Below are positions 16,767 through 25,793 of a stretch of DNA of 47,399 nucleotides, piece after piece. A program made the translations under genes and the position numbers. Source of the stretch: Candidatus Zhuqueibacterota bacterium (GTDB lineage: Bacteria; Zhuqueibacterota; Zhuqueibacteria; Oceanimicrobiales; Oceanimicrobiaceae); NCBI GenBank assembly GCA_029261995.1, contig JAJDAF010000068.1, forward strand, positions 1 through 47,399, read 5' to 3'. Each line of letters starts with the position of its first letter. Position 1 is the first letter of the stretch. Under the pieces are notes generated by a model that made no database searches, was not told where the DNA came from, and saw only the letters and a program-made list of their open reading frames with translations.

Positions 16767-19700
16767 CTACTTCAGCAATAGCATTCTTTTTTGAGATAGC
16801 CCGCCACCAGCAGATTCGAGCTTGTAGACGTAGACGCCGGAACTGACCTGAGCGCCTTTTAGGTCCCGGCCGTCCCAGACGAACAGATGCCTTCCCGCGT
16901 TCAGGCTGCCGCGATGCAGCGTGTTTACCTGCTGTCCAAGCACATTGTAAATGGTCAGCGACACGTCCATTCTGCCCGGCAGGACTACCGGGATAGTGGT
17001 GGTCGGGTTGAAGGGGTTAGGGTAGTTTTCTTCCAATAGAAAGTCGGAAGGCACGATTTGCTTCAATTCTGATGCCGCGGCCTGTGGCGTGCCGATCAGC
17101 AGACGGAATTCGTGGGAGTTCCGTCCCACCTGGATTCCTGAGCTACCGTATTTTCGCAAGTCTGACGCCCGGCCACTGGTCAGGTCCACCAGAAGAACAT
17201 CGAACTCTTGGGGAATATCGTGAGTCCCTGTCAGCAGGAGCCTGGCGTTGCTGTCGGTACCAGCGCCAGCATGGAAATCCCACGATTCCAGGCTTGGAAA
17301 GGGAGGTCGGAAGTCGGAAGCAAAGTTGTCGAACTCGACATCCCATTCCGGGCGGTGAAACACAAGGATGTCTGTGTCGTCAATGGCGCGCGGCTTGAAA
17401 TGGTCCCGGCGGTCTAGCGCTGCACTGGCATCTGTCGCTACTCCGAGCCCAAGCGCGTCGGTGCTCTTGTCTGAACTCAGCACCAAGGTGGCGTGCCACA
17501 ACACCGCTTTGTCGCCTGACTCGGTTTGTGTCGGTGGCAGCGTCAGCCCGAACGGAATCCTGAGTTCCGCCAGGTTCTCCCGATTAAACAGATAATACCC
17601 GGCATTCGGGGCAAACACCGCGGTTTGGTGGAAGTTACCGTCGTAAGCCCAGATGGGCTCCGCAATGCCGTTCAAGGCCTGGACCGACGCCCAGTTAATG
17701 TTTGTTGCGAATGGATTCGTGATCAAATTGAATCCGGGATGGAGATGGACGGCGACCTCATTTGCTTGACTCAAGGGAGCCGATGGCGCGTCCACATTGA
17801 TATGCCAGGGTCCGTTGTGAATGACCCAAAAAGCCCGGCCGGGCGTCATACGGAAATTTTCAGAGCCATCGAAGGCAACGAAATAGTTTCGGGATTTGCC
17901 GTTGTCCCAATACACCTGCCAGGTATCGTTCTGTTCTCCCGCAAACAACTGGCTAATCAGTCGATTGTCCGCACCTGGCATGCCGAACAGACGGTATTCT
18001 TCGGCGGAGAAGCTTTCCGCGCCGGAACGTCTTGGGTAGGAAACAGCCGTTCTGATTTTGACGACCGTGGGATAGGTGCTGACTTCGACCAGGAATTTTG
18101 TTGAATCCGAACCACCACGGCCGTCTGAGGCTCGGGTCGCAATCGCAGCCTGACCTTCCGCGATTGGCACCACGGTCAGGACGGAGTCTCTGATTGTCGT
18201 CACCGCAATCTGGCCCTGACTGCTGGTTGCTGTGAAAGTGAGCAAATCTCCATCCGGATCCGAGAAGGTCCGAAGCAGGTCGAATCTCAGGTTCGGTCCA
18301 CCCACAAAGATTGTCGTGTCCGGGATGCCAGCGACCACGGCCGGCGCCTGGTTGGCGCCCTGCACGGTCACGCCGAAGACATGATTCACCTCCGGGCTGT
18401 TCATGTCCGTTGCCGTCAGGTGAATCGTGACACTGCCTTCTGAAACCGGCGAAACTGAAAGAAGCGGTCCCGCCAAACTTGCGACAGCCACTGCGTCATT
18501 CGAACTGCTTGCTGTGAAAAAGATGTTGTCCTGTTCGGGGTCCAGAAAAACCTCGCGCAAGTCATTGTTGAAATCATCTCCATTCAGGTCGAGCGTGACC
18601 GGTGAAATCGGATTCTGCACCACGGGCGGGCGATTTGACGCCACCAGGACATCAAACGTCGCCGAGACTTCCGGATTGAGGTTGTCTTTCGCCGAAACCG
18701 TCACGCTGGCTTGCCCGACAGAGCGGGCGTCGAAGGACAACTGCGTCCCGGCCAGGTTTACGCTTAGCACGGTCTCATTCGAACTGCGGGCGGCGAACGA
18801 AAGCTGGTCCGCTTCCGGGTCTCGGAATACGGTGGCCAGGTTGAGAATCACACCGGCTGCACCCAGCGAGAGCGTTGTGTCTCGGGGCTGTGAAGCGATT
18901 TCCGGGGGCCGGTTGGTGTTGACCACCACAGCCTGGAACTGGGTTGTAACTTCAGGATTCTCGCCATCGCTAGCGCGAATTGTGATTTCGGCCTCACCCA
19001 CCGCTGCAGCAGTGAGGCGAATCAAATTGTCGCTCAACCCGGCCGACACAATCCCGGCGTCGGAACTGCTCGCTGTGAATGTTAGATTGTCTCCGTCCGG
19101 GTCGGCAAAATACTGTGTCAAATCGGCTTCAACCTCTGGTCCGTCCAGGCTGAGAGTCGTGTCTGGAATGGTTTTCGTGATCTCGGGTGGCCGGTTGGCG
19201 TTTGTCACCGTGACCTCGAATGAGTCGAACGCCTGCAACGCCTGCGGGTCGAAAGCCGTGACCGTGATAATCGTGCTACCTGTCGCCCGAGGACTGAGAT
19301 TGAGCGAACTGCCGTTCAGAGAAGCTGCTACCACCGATTCATCAGCATTGTCAACGCGAAAGAAAAGACGGTCGGAGTCGGGATCGGAGAAATGCTGCAA
19401 CAGATCCTCTTGCAGCGTCGAGCCCTGGAGCAGGAGGGTGGTATCCGGGAGAGGTCTGACCAGCCTTGGCGCCCGATTTTCCTGAGTGACGGTCACACTG
19501 AATTCCTGGGAAACTGGTGGGTGCAATCCGTCGGACGCTTGCACGGTGATCCGGGAATTGCCTACTGCGGAGGGCGTCAGTCTTAGTGCGGGGCCGATGA
19601 GTTGCACAATCACGGCATCGCCGTTGGAATTGCTGGCGTTGAAGGTCAAGTTGTCGCCGTCCGGATCCGCGAACGCCTGCAGCAGGTCTATCTCGAAAGC

Positions 19701-20744
19701 TTCGCCGGGCAACGACAGGACGGTGTCGGGAATGGTGATTGCGACAACTGGCGGGGAGTTTTGACGCACGACCGTAACCTCAAACCGTAGTCTCACCTCC
19801 GGGTTTTGTCCATCGCTTGCGTCTATGGTCATTCTCGACTTGCCAGGGGAGTTCGGCGTAATCGTCAGCTGGTCGCCACGCAGGCTGCTGCTCGCCACGC
19901 CTGGCCTTTGACTGGTTACGCTGAATTCCAGCGTGTCTCCGTCAGGGTCGCGGAAGACGCTGTTCAGGTCAAAATTAAGGACGTCCTGGTCGAGAACAAG
20001 GGTCGTGTCGGGAATTGGCGATGTGACTGTCGGTGGCTGGTTGGACGTTTCTGTGGTCAGGATGACGTTGTCGAGCAAGATTTCCGTCGATTCGTTTTCC
20101 GAGGTTTTCTGATTGTTGAATCCACCGAGAACCAAAGCATGTTGACCTTGCGACAGCGGACCGAGGTCCAAAACAGCAGATTGCCAGCCCGTGGTTTGGA
20201 CTTCTACAATCGTGCTGTCCCCGAAGATTCTGGCGATATATTCGTTGCCGCCCTGGCCGTGCAGAAGCGCATCCAGAGAGACGAGCACCTCGCTGTATTC
20301 GTCATTCTCGTACTTCGGCTCCAGGTTCATCTTGTAGGAGAATGACAACGTCACATTTGCGCTTTGCGGCACGGTGAAGTCGAGCCGCCACCCGCCGGAG
20401 ATTCCGGAAATGGTTTGGCCGTCAATCCCGCCCAAAGCAATAAGCAATCCACCGCCATCGAGGCCACGGTTGCTGGTCCAGACGCCTCCGGAGTAGTTCG
20501 GCTGATTCGTACCCCGAAAAAGGTCCGACTCAAAACTGAAGCCTTGACTGCCTTGCTCGAAATCAGCTGCAATCAAAACTGCGGAGGCCTGCGCCGCGCG
20601 ATTCTGACTATCAGCTTGCGCGCTGACCGTCGAAACAGAGATGAGCAATGCCAGACAGGCCGTGGCGAAGATTTGGAATCCGTGCGGTCTGGCCGTCTGG
20701 GGCTGTTGGCGAACGTGCGTGTTTATCTTCATGGTGAAACTCAC
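16767..20744 (-). CDS. Large secreted protein with seven Ig/cadherin-like repeats and C-terminal sorting domain
   Basis: 1325 residues. An export signal with core IFATACLALLISVSTVSAQA precedes a jelly-roll-like region (about 50-240, DFTVPQSANVTLSFSY, ILLDNVIL). Seven consecutive repeats of about 93 residues follow, each opening N-x-P/A-P and carrying IPDTTL, F-x-DPDGD-x-L-x-F and an ASDG-x-N-PEV segment (about 240-890). DPDGD is the usual calcium-binding loop of such cadherin-like domains. A unique region then leads to the 90-residue sorting domain (NYPNPFNP, VLGQQVNTL, WDGRDLKGA). It is probably a calcium-stiffened surface adhesin or stalk. The GTG start overlaps the preceding stop as GTGA; an ATG four codons on (MKINTHVR) is an alternative. 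Confidence 0.9.
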   Translation of the reverse strand: MSFTMKINTHVRQQPQTARPHGFQIFATACLALLISVSTVSAQADSQNRAAQASAVLIAADFEQGSQGFSFESDLFRGTNQPNYSGGVWTSNRGLDGGGLLIALGGIDGQTISGISGGWRLDFTVPQSANVTLSFSYKMNLEPKYENDEYSEVLVSLDALLHGQGGNEYIARIFGDSTIVEVQTTGWQSAVLDLGPLSQGQHALVLGGFNNQKTSENESTEILLDNVILTTETSNQPPTVTSPIPDTTLVLDQDVLNFDLNSVFRDPDGDTLEFSVTSQRPGVASSSLRGDQLTITPNSPGKSRMTIDASDGQNPEVRLRFEVTVVRQNSPPVVAITIPDTVLSLPGEAFEIDLLQAFADPDGDNLTFNASNSNGDAVIVQLIGPALRLTPSAVGNSRITVQASDGLHPPVSQEFSVTVTQENRAPRLVRPLPDTTLLLQGSTLQEDLLQHFSDPDSDRLFFRVDNADESVVAASLNGSSLNLSPRATGSTIITVTAFDPQALQAFDSFEVTVTNANRPPEITKTIPDTTLSLDGPEVEADLTQYFADPDGDNLTFTASSSDAGIVSAGLSDNLIRLTAAAVGEAEITIRASDGENPEVTTQFQAVVVNTNRPPEIASQPRDTTLSLGAAGVILNLATVFRDPEADQLSFAARSSNETVLSVNLAGTQLSFDARSVGQASVTVSAKDNLNPEVSATFDVLVASNRPPVVQNPISPVTLDLNGDDFNNDLREVFLDPEQDNIFFTASSSNDAVAVASLAGPLLSVSPVSEGSVTIHLTATDMNSPEVNHVFGVTVQGANQAPAVVAGIPDTTIFVGGPNLRFDLLRTFSDPDGDLLTFTATSSQGQIAVTTIRDSVLTVVPIAEGQAAIATRASDGRGGSDSTKFLVEVSTYPTVVKIRTAVSYPRRSGAESFSAEEYRLFGMPGADNRLISQLFAGEQNDTWQVYWDNGKSRNYFVAFDGSENFRMTPGRAFWVIHNGPWHINVDAPSAPLSQANEVAVHLHPGFNLITNPFATNINWASVQALNGIAEPIWAYDGNFHQTAVFAPNAGYYLFNRENLAELRIPFGLTLPPTQTESGDKAVLWHATLVLSSDKSTDALGLGVATDASAALDRRDHFKPRAIDDTDILVFHRPEWDVEFDNFASDFRPPFPSLESWDFHAGAGTDSNARLLLTGTHDIPQEFDVLLVDLTSGRASDLRKYGSSGIQVGRNSHEFRLLIGTPQAAASELKQIVPSDFLLEENYPNPFNPTTTIPVVLPGRMDVSLTIYNVLGQQVNTLHRGSLNAGRHLFVWDGRDLKGAQVSSGVYVYKLESAGGGLSQKRMLLLK

Positions 20745-21298
20745 TGACCTCCCGGCCTGCCTGGTGGTTCTGGAAATCCGCCGTCGTCTGCCCCGCTTCC
20801 TGTTAGAATCAGAACCGCTGTGGTTCCAGCAAGAACGCCGGCTCCAATCGCAACCAGCTTCCAGCGACTCTTTCTGCGTGAGGTTGTTCTCGGCTCCACG
20901 GCGAGTTGCCGGCGTACTTGTCGGAGAATTTCTTCGCCCTCCGGGTTTGGTTCAACCGGAATGAGTTCAAAATCGGGATCCAGCAGCAGCAAAGGCTGCA
21001 GCGTGTTTCGAAAACTGTCGTAGTCTTTGAGTTCGAGATAGGCAAGAGCGAGCAATTCATAAGCTTGCTTTTTGTCTTCGGGTGAGAGTTTGCCGTGTTT
21101 GAGACAGGCATTCGCGTGCGCCACAACAGTCTCGAATCGGAACGCAAGCAACTCGTAGCGAATTTCCGACACACTTAACTTGCAGTCGTCTCCAGCCCTT
21201 AGCGTTACAGGCATCAGAATATGGATGGTACAGAATAGGAAGACTACAGCAAAACACCTGATAGACAGCATGACCTGCGATTCCGGCTTGTGACCCAT
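20741..21298 (-). CDS. Small TPR-like exported or membrane protein coupled to the repeat protein
   Basis: 185 residues from the ATG at 21298, or 176 from the ATG at 21271, where the hydrophobic signal (MLSIRCFAVVFLF) begins; neither has a strong ribosome site. The mature part has a helical TPR-like stretch (residues about 45-110: FETVVAHANACLKHGKLSPE, QAYELLALAYLELKDYDSF, LQPLLLLDPDFELIPVE), then a basic SRRKSRWK and a membrane helix (LVAIGAGVLAGTTAVLILTG) near the C-terminus. The stop codon overlaps the next start by four bases (GTGA), so the two proteins are made together. It may help export or anchor the large surface protein; this is inferred only from coupling. Confidence 0.75.
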   Translation of the reverse strand: MGHKPESQVMLSIRCFAVVFLFCTIHILMPVTLRAGDDCKLSVSEIRYELLAFRFETVVAHANACLKHGKLSPEDKKQAYELLALAYLELKDYDSFRNTLQPLLLLDPDFELIPVEPNPEGEEILRQVRRQLAVEPRTTSRRKSRWKLVAIGAGVLAGTTAVLILTGSGADDGGFPEPPGRPGGQ

Positions 21299-21595
21299 TC
21301 AAAGCAACGCCTCAAAGATCCGGTCACGCCAAAGGACAGTGAAGCGTTTTCCCTGCGCTGGAGTCGATCAAGGTTGGAGGTGGATGGCAAAGACCATCCG
21401 GGACAACGAAGTTCAGTCTTCGGCATAACTGGACTTAAAACATCTTAATATACCTGCGCCGCGGCAGGACTGGTGAAAATAAAATCGCCCATGATGCTGG
21501 TCTGAAGCTAAGATACATCTGCTTCTTCGAAGACGTTGTAAGAATTTTGGAATTGAATCGAGGTTGACAATGGTTGGCGGGAGACAAGTGCAATA
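21299..21595. other. Intergenic region, nothing recognised
   Basis: About 300 bases between the TPR-like gene start and the hairpin after the M19 gene. A TATATT-like box lies on the minus strand near 21450, but no matching -35 box sits at a proper distance. No ORF, repeat or RNA gene is supported. Confidence 0.4.
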
Positions 21596-21634
21596 ATTTG
21601 CAGCGCAGGCCGGGTGTGGCCTGCGCCTGCAAAT
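21596..21634 (-). terminator. GC-rich hairpin after the M19 dipeptidase gene
   Basis: ATTTGCAG-CGCAGGCC and GGCCTGCG-CCTGCAAAT form a stem of about 16 pairs with one bulge and a GGGTGT loop, five bases past the dipeptidase stop. The minus-strand sequence after it is only moderately T-rich. It is a likely transcript end or mRNA-stabilising hairpin. Confidence 0.6.
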
Positions 21635-21638
21635 CGTT

Positions 21639-22880
21639 CTACTTTTGCTTGTCGGCGTAGTCGGTCGCGGCCTGCCAGACGCGCAGAACATTCTGCCCGA
21701 GGACTTTCTTGATGTCCTGCTCAGAGTAGCCGCGCTGCAACATGTGGTAGACGATGTTGGGATAGTCCGCCACCGATTTCAGCCCGGTCGGCAGCGAGTC
21801 GCCGACGCCGTCGAAATCGGAGCCGAGACCGACATGGTCGATCCCTGCGACTCTCACGACATGGTCGATGTGGTCAACCACGGTTTCGACTGTGGCGTAG
21901 GGATAAGGATGCTTGCTCTTGTAGGCATCCATCTCAGCCTCAACCCTGGGGTCGTGGCGGTTTTCTATCTTGTTGCTGGCCATGAATTCCCGCAGGTGCG
22001 TCCACTTCTTGATGCCAGATTCATTTGCTTTCTGCAGCAAAAAGTCCGAGCCAAAATTGATCTGGATGACACCGCCGTTCTGCGCCAATGCTTTCAGCAT
22101 GTTGTCATCCACATTGCGCTCCCACCCAGGTGTGAATTTACGAGCGCCGGAGTGTGAGCAAATCACCGGCACTTTCGATTTGCGGCACACTTGATAGAAG
22201 GTCGAGTCAGAAACGTGTGAGATATCGACCATAATCCCCAGTCGGTTCATCTCAGACACAACTTTCCAGCCAAACGGGCTCAGGCCATTCCACGTCTGAT
22301 TCTCTGTGTCGTAGGACGAATCGCAGATCAGGTTTCGCTTGCCGTGCGTCAAGGTCACGTAACGGATACCCTTGTTGAAAAAGTACTCGACGTTGCTGAG
22401 GTCATCTTCCATTGCGGATCCGTTTTCCATGCCGTAGGGCAGAGAAATTCGGCCTTTCTCGAAATTGGCTAGCACTTCCGCCGGTGTGTCGGCTGTGGCG
22501 AATCTATCAGGATTTGCGGCAATAATGCTGTCCATCATTGCGATTAGTTCTTCTGCCTTGGCTTTCGATGCACCGGGCGTCTGCTGCAGCTCAGCCGGAA
22601 TGTAAATGCTCATGAACGGGGCATCGAGACCGCCGGCTTTGGCGCGTGGGAAGTCGAACTCACCCTCCGGCGCGGATCGCGACACATCCTCCATCTTTCC
22701 GAGTAAGCGGTAGGGCACATCGACGTGACCGTCGAGGATGATGTTCGACTCGGCCAGCTCGCGCGCATGCTTGTAGATGTCGCTGTCGTAGCCGGCAGGA
22801 ACGCTGGCGCCACCACTTTTGAGTTCATTACAGGCGGTCAGGGCGACCGTCAGCAGCAGAATAGCCACGATGAAACGCAT
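21639..22880 (-). CDS. M19 membrane dipeptidase, predicted lipoprotein
   Basis: 413 residues with GGAGGA upstream of the ATG. The N-terminus is a lipoprotein signal (MRFIVAILLLTVALTAC) with lipobox LTAC, so the enzyme is probably tethered by lipid to the inner or outer membrane. The amidohydrolase-fold metal site is visible: DGHVDVPY near residue 50, the bridging region, LTHGKRNLICDS, MVDISHVSDSTFY, ICSHSGAR and VGLGSDFDGVG. Renal-dipeptidase relatives cleave dipeptides, including D-containing ones, with a dinuclear zinc centre. It lies 45 bases downstream of the M28 peptidase gene and probably shares its transcript, suggesting sequential breakdown of exported peptides. Confidence 0.95.
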   Translation of the reverse strand: MRFIVAILLLTVALTACNELKSGGASVPAGYDSDIYKHARELAESNIILDGHVDVPYRLLGKMEDVSRSAPEGEFDFPRAKAGGLDAPFMSIYIPAELQQTPGASKAKAEELIAMMDSIIAANPDRFATADTPAEVLANFEKGRISLPYGMENGSAMEDDLSNVEYFFNKGIRYVTLTHGKRNLICDSSYDTENQTWNGLSPFGWKVVSEMNRLGIMVDISHVSDSTFYQVCRKSKVPVICSHSGARKFTPGWERNVDDNMLKALAQNGGVIQINFGSDFLLQKANESGIKKWTHLREFMASNKIENRHDPRVEAEMDAYKSKHPYPYATVETVVDHIDHVVRVAGIDHVGLGSDFDGVGDSLPTGLKSVADYPNIVYHMLQRGYSEQDIKKVLGQNVLRVWQAATDYADKQK

Positions 22881-22925
22881 TTTAACTCTCCTCCGTTTGG
22901 TGATGTGACACTGAAATCAGGTCCG

Positions 22926-24539
22926 CTAGAGTGCTTCGAGCAGCAGGCCATCCTGCGCAAGGCGGTGGTCGAGATTACCCACTTGCCAGCCGGTTAAGTA
23001 GAGCAATCGCACAATGCGCTGCATCTTGGTGAAGTCGATTTTATCGACCGTATCCGTGGGCTGGTGGTAGTCCTCGTGCGTGCCGGAAAAATAGAAAATT
23101 ATCGGAATGCCGTGTTTCGCATAGTTGTAATGGTCGCTGCGATAGTAGAAGCGATTCGGGTCATCCAAATCGTTGTAACCGTAGTCGAGATCGAGCCCAA
23201 CCGACTGATTCGCGGTTTCGTTGATAGTGTGCAACTCCCTGGAAAGGAAGTTCGAGCCGATGATGTAGACTGCGTTTGGGTCGTTACGTCCAATCATATC
23301 AACATTCAGTTGCGCCACGGTATTTCCGAGAGGCACGAGAGGATGATTGGTATAGAATTTTGAACCCAGTAACCCTTTTTCCTCGCCGGCGTGAGAAACG
23401 AAAATCATGCTTCGGCGTGGTCGTTTGCCGTTGCCGGCAAATGCGCGCGCTACCTCCAACATGCCGACCGTGCCACTGCCATCGTCGTCTGCTCCGTTGA
23501 ATATGTCGCCATTTCCATTCATACCGACATGGTCATAGTGAGCGCCAAACGCCACAACCTGCTGCTTGAGGTCCGGGTCTGAGCCTTCAAGATAAGCAAC
23601 CACGTTTTGGGCTCGTTTTGTTACGCTGGCAACCGAAACTGTCATCTGTGCTTTTTGTTGAGAGATATCGACCTGCAAACCTTGAGCATTATGCTCCAGA
23701 GATTTAAGCAGTGTTGTCGTGTTCCAGCCACTGCCTTGCAGTAGGGCATCGCCAACGCGGGCCGTGACCACAAACTGCGGCAGAGATGGCCCCGCCTCGG
23801 CCAGCCGCTGCCTGGGCCGTTTTAGTCGGTTCCGAAGCCGGTCCATTGTGGACTCATTCATCGTCGCTGAGACGTGAATGATGGCGGATGCGCCAGCTTC
23901 TTTTGCCCAGGTTGCTTTTGAGCGGCGCAGGGCCCGGAGTTTCCTGGCAAGCGCGCGCGGAGAACTGTCTTTTGCAGCCTCAGGAGAACCGTCGATGACC
24001 ACCAGAGCCTTGCCATTGGCATCGATGCCTTTGAAGTCGTCGTGCATGCCATCCTTGGAGCGAAAACCATAACCGGCAAAAAGTAGAGGAAACGTCTGGT
24101 CGAATGACTTACTGTGCGTGGAATTGACCAGGAAGTCCTGGAGAAGGCGGAAATCCTGACCCTGCTTTGCATCGACCACCTCAAACGTAGCGCCTTGCAG
24201 AACGCTCTCAACAACATCGAAATATTGCAGCATGGACACCTGTCCTGGTGGCGGCGTTAGTCCGGCAAGCCGATATTGGCTTTCCAGGAAGAGCGCAGCG
24301 ATGTCGAGCCCGCGGTCACCGGTGTTCCTGCCCTCAAGTTCGTCAGCAGCGATGAACTTGAGCAAGGCTTCCAGGTGAGTAGCGTCGATGGTATCATAAC
24401 CCTGCTGTGCGTCTTCCGCGACGGATGAGCCCGCGCCGGTTCTCAGGGTCACCAGGATGATGAGCGGTAACAGCATGGCAAGGTTACGCAGGCGCTGGAA
24501 GACTGGGTTTCGACCGATCACGATAGATGGCTGTTGCAT
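22926..24539 (-). CDS. Exported M28 family zinc aminopeptidase
   Basis: 537 residues. A signal-anchor-like hydrophobic segment (LAMLLPLIILVTL) near residues 18-32 directs export. A PA (protease-associated) insertion domain fits residues about 120-290. The catalytic domain carries the co-catalytic zinc pattern: His and Asp in FGAHYDHVGM, Asp in NGADDDGSGTVGMLE, the Glu pair in SHAGEEKGLLGS, Asp in NVDMIGR and His in SGTHEDYHQPTD. It removes N-terminal residues from peptides outside the cytoplasm. It is the first gene of a two-gene unit with the M19 dipeptidase. The ribosome site is modest (GGAAAG). Confidence 0.94.
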   Translation of the reverse strand: MQQPSIVIGRNPVFQRLRNLAMLLPLIILVTLRTGAGSSVAEDAQQGYDTIDATHLEALLKFIAADELEGRNTGDRGLDIAALFLESQYRLAGLTPPPGQVSMLQYFDVVESVLQGATFEVVDAKQGQDFRLLQDFLVNSTHSKSFDQTFPLLFAGYGFRSKDGMHDDFKGIDANGKALVVIDGSPEAAKDSSPRALARKLRALRRSKATWAKEAGASAIIHVSATMNESTMDRLRNRLKRPRQRLAEAGPSLPQFVVTARVGDALLQGSGWNTTTLLKSLEHNAQGLQVDISQQKAQMTVSVASVTKRAQNVVAYLEGSDPDLKQQVVAFGAHYDHVGMNGNGDIFNGADDDGSGTVGMLEVARAFAGNGKRPRRSMIFVSHAGEEKGLLGSKFYTNHPLVPLGNTVAQLNVDMIGRNDPNAVYIIGSNFLSRELHTINETANQSVGLDLDYGYNDLDDPNRFYYRSDHYNYAKHGIPIIFYFSGTHEDYHQPTDTVDKIDFTKMQRIVRLLYLTGWQVGNLDHRLAQDGLLLEAL

Positions 24540-24678
24540 GTCTGCTTTCCAGGTTGTGGACAGAAAATTGAATTGTGAGTGGCGGCGTGTGCCGCCGGAA
24601 TGGTTGGTGACGGTTGACGCCTCAAAGTCTACAATATAGTATTTCCGTGGACTCTCGCAACCTATGTCTCACGACCCG

Positions 24679-25437
24679 TCAGATTTCGAGCGCGAAAGCG
24701 ATGTTCATCGTGACGAACACTCCGCTGATCTTGTTTGGTACGCCTTCGTAAGGTTCTTTCGCCCAGAAGCTGATAAAGTCGTCAGGAAAAACGTCTGTAC
24801 CGGTGAGAACTTTGTCTGGCGACTCGTCGCGCAGGCGGTCTGATGTGTCGGTCGCAAACACGGGGTATAGCACTTTCAGGGTGAGGAAGATGCGTCTGCG
24901 TTTGAAGCCGGCGAGCACGCCGATGTGGCCCGACAACGAGGCGTCGGCTTCGTATGTGCCATTGAGGCGCTTTGTTGCTTCCGCACCTTGGGCCCCGGCA
25001 TACTCCGCCTTTAGCTCCACGTGGCGCTTGAACGCAAACGTTGTCACGCCGCCAAAGAACCAGCGCCGCCAACCCCGGCTCAGTTCGATTTCGGAGTAGA
25101 GATTGCGCACATCCATCTGCAGAACGCGGTTTTCATTGTTGTTGAAGCGCGCGTTGGTGCGGCGAGTGGTGGCCTGCCATCCTACCAACAGCGCACGGCT
25201 GAAGCGGCCGTGATGTCGATAGCCGGCTTCGAAGCGCAAGCCTTCTCCACCATTGAGAGTTCCCATCAACTCTGAGAGGTTGTCAAAGTTGACCCGGTTG
25301 TAGGTGTCACGGAATGTTAGCAATTCATCGACATCAAAGAAGGCTGCGCTGAATCCGACGCCAAATGTGAGATAGTTTTGTGCCTGAAGATTGAGTGTCG
25401 AGAGACAAAGAATGAAGAAGATCGCTGCCGCTTTCAT
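24679..25437 (-). CDS. Predicted outer-membrane beta-barrel protein
   Basis: 252 residues from the ATG at 25437 (MKAAAIFFILCLSTLNLQAQ), which has GGAGG five bases upstream. After signal cleavage at LQAQN the chain alternates polar and hydrophobic residues in strand-length segments rich in aromatic residues (YLTFGVGFSAAFF, GLRFEAGYRHHGRF, RWFFGGVTTFAFKRHV, HIGVLAGFKRRRIFLTLKVL, ISGVFVTMNIAFALEI) and ends in a hydrophobic last strand, as barrels do. No named family recognised. It sits 139 bases upstream of the M28 peptidase gene on the same strand, so a transport or structural role linked to the peptidases is possible but not shown. Confidence 0.65.
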   Translation of the reverse strand: MKAAAIFFILCLSTLNLQAQNYLTFGVGFSAAFFDVDELLTFRDTYNRVNFDNLSELMGTLNGGEGLRFEAGYRHHGRFSRALLVGWQATTRRTNARFNNNENRVLQMDVRNLYSEIELSRGWRRWFFGGVTTFAFKRHVELKAEYAGAQGAEATKRLNGTYEADASLSGHIGVLAGFKRRRIFLTLKVLYPVFATDTSDRLRDESPDKVLTGTDVFPDDFISFWAKEPYEGVPNKISGVFVTMNIAFALEI

Positions 25438-25793
25438 GAGATCCTCCAACGAAGGTTAAGGACTCGCACGACTGTGGAAACTGGTTCGTTGCTTGAAGGT
25501 AACAAACCAGGGGCGTGAATACAATCAGTTTCTTGCGTTGTTGTGCGCAGGCCTCATGTCTGTTGAATGCCAAACGGTGACTGAGGTGCTACGAACAGGT
25601 TGTGTGGATGGTTGATTTGGGATGATTCCAACTTGCGAAGCCACATGACTTGGCAAGCTGGGGAAGCAAATCAGGCGTGCAGGCGGTAGAATTGAAAGAA
25701 AATGTTCGGTTCTGAGGTCTCAGCTTTGCGTCCAATGATTGGAGCTGGTTTCATAAGTGTTTGATTGCGTTACGTGGTTGTGGGATGTCCGAG
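25438..25793. other. Intergenic region, nothing recognised
   Basis: About 355 bases between the barrel protein gene and the AraC regulator stop, both on the minus strand. It must contain the barrel gene promoter. I saw no convincing -35/-10 pair, hairpin or repeat. Confidence 0.4.

Noticed and set aside
18427-19485. Plus-strand open frame of 352 codons
   Set aside because: Antisense of the repeated Ig-like domains. Its apparent internal repeats only mirror those on the minus strand.
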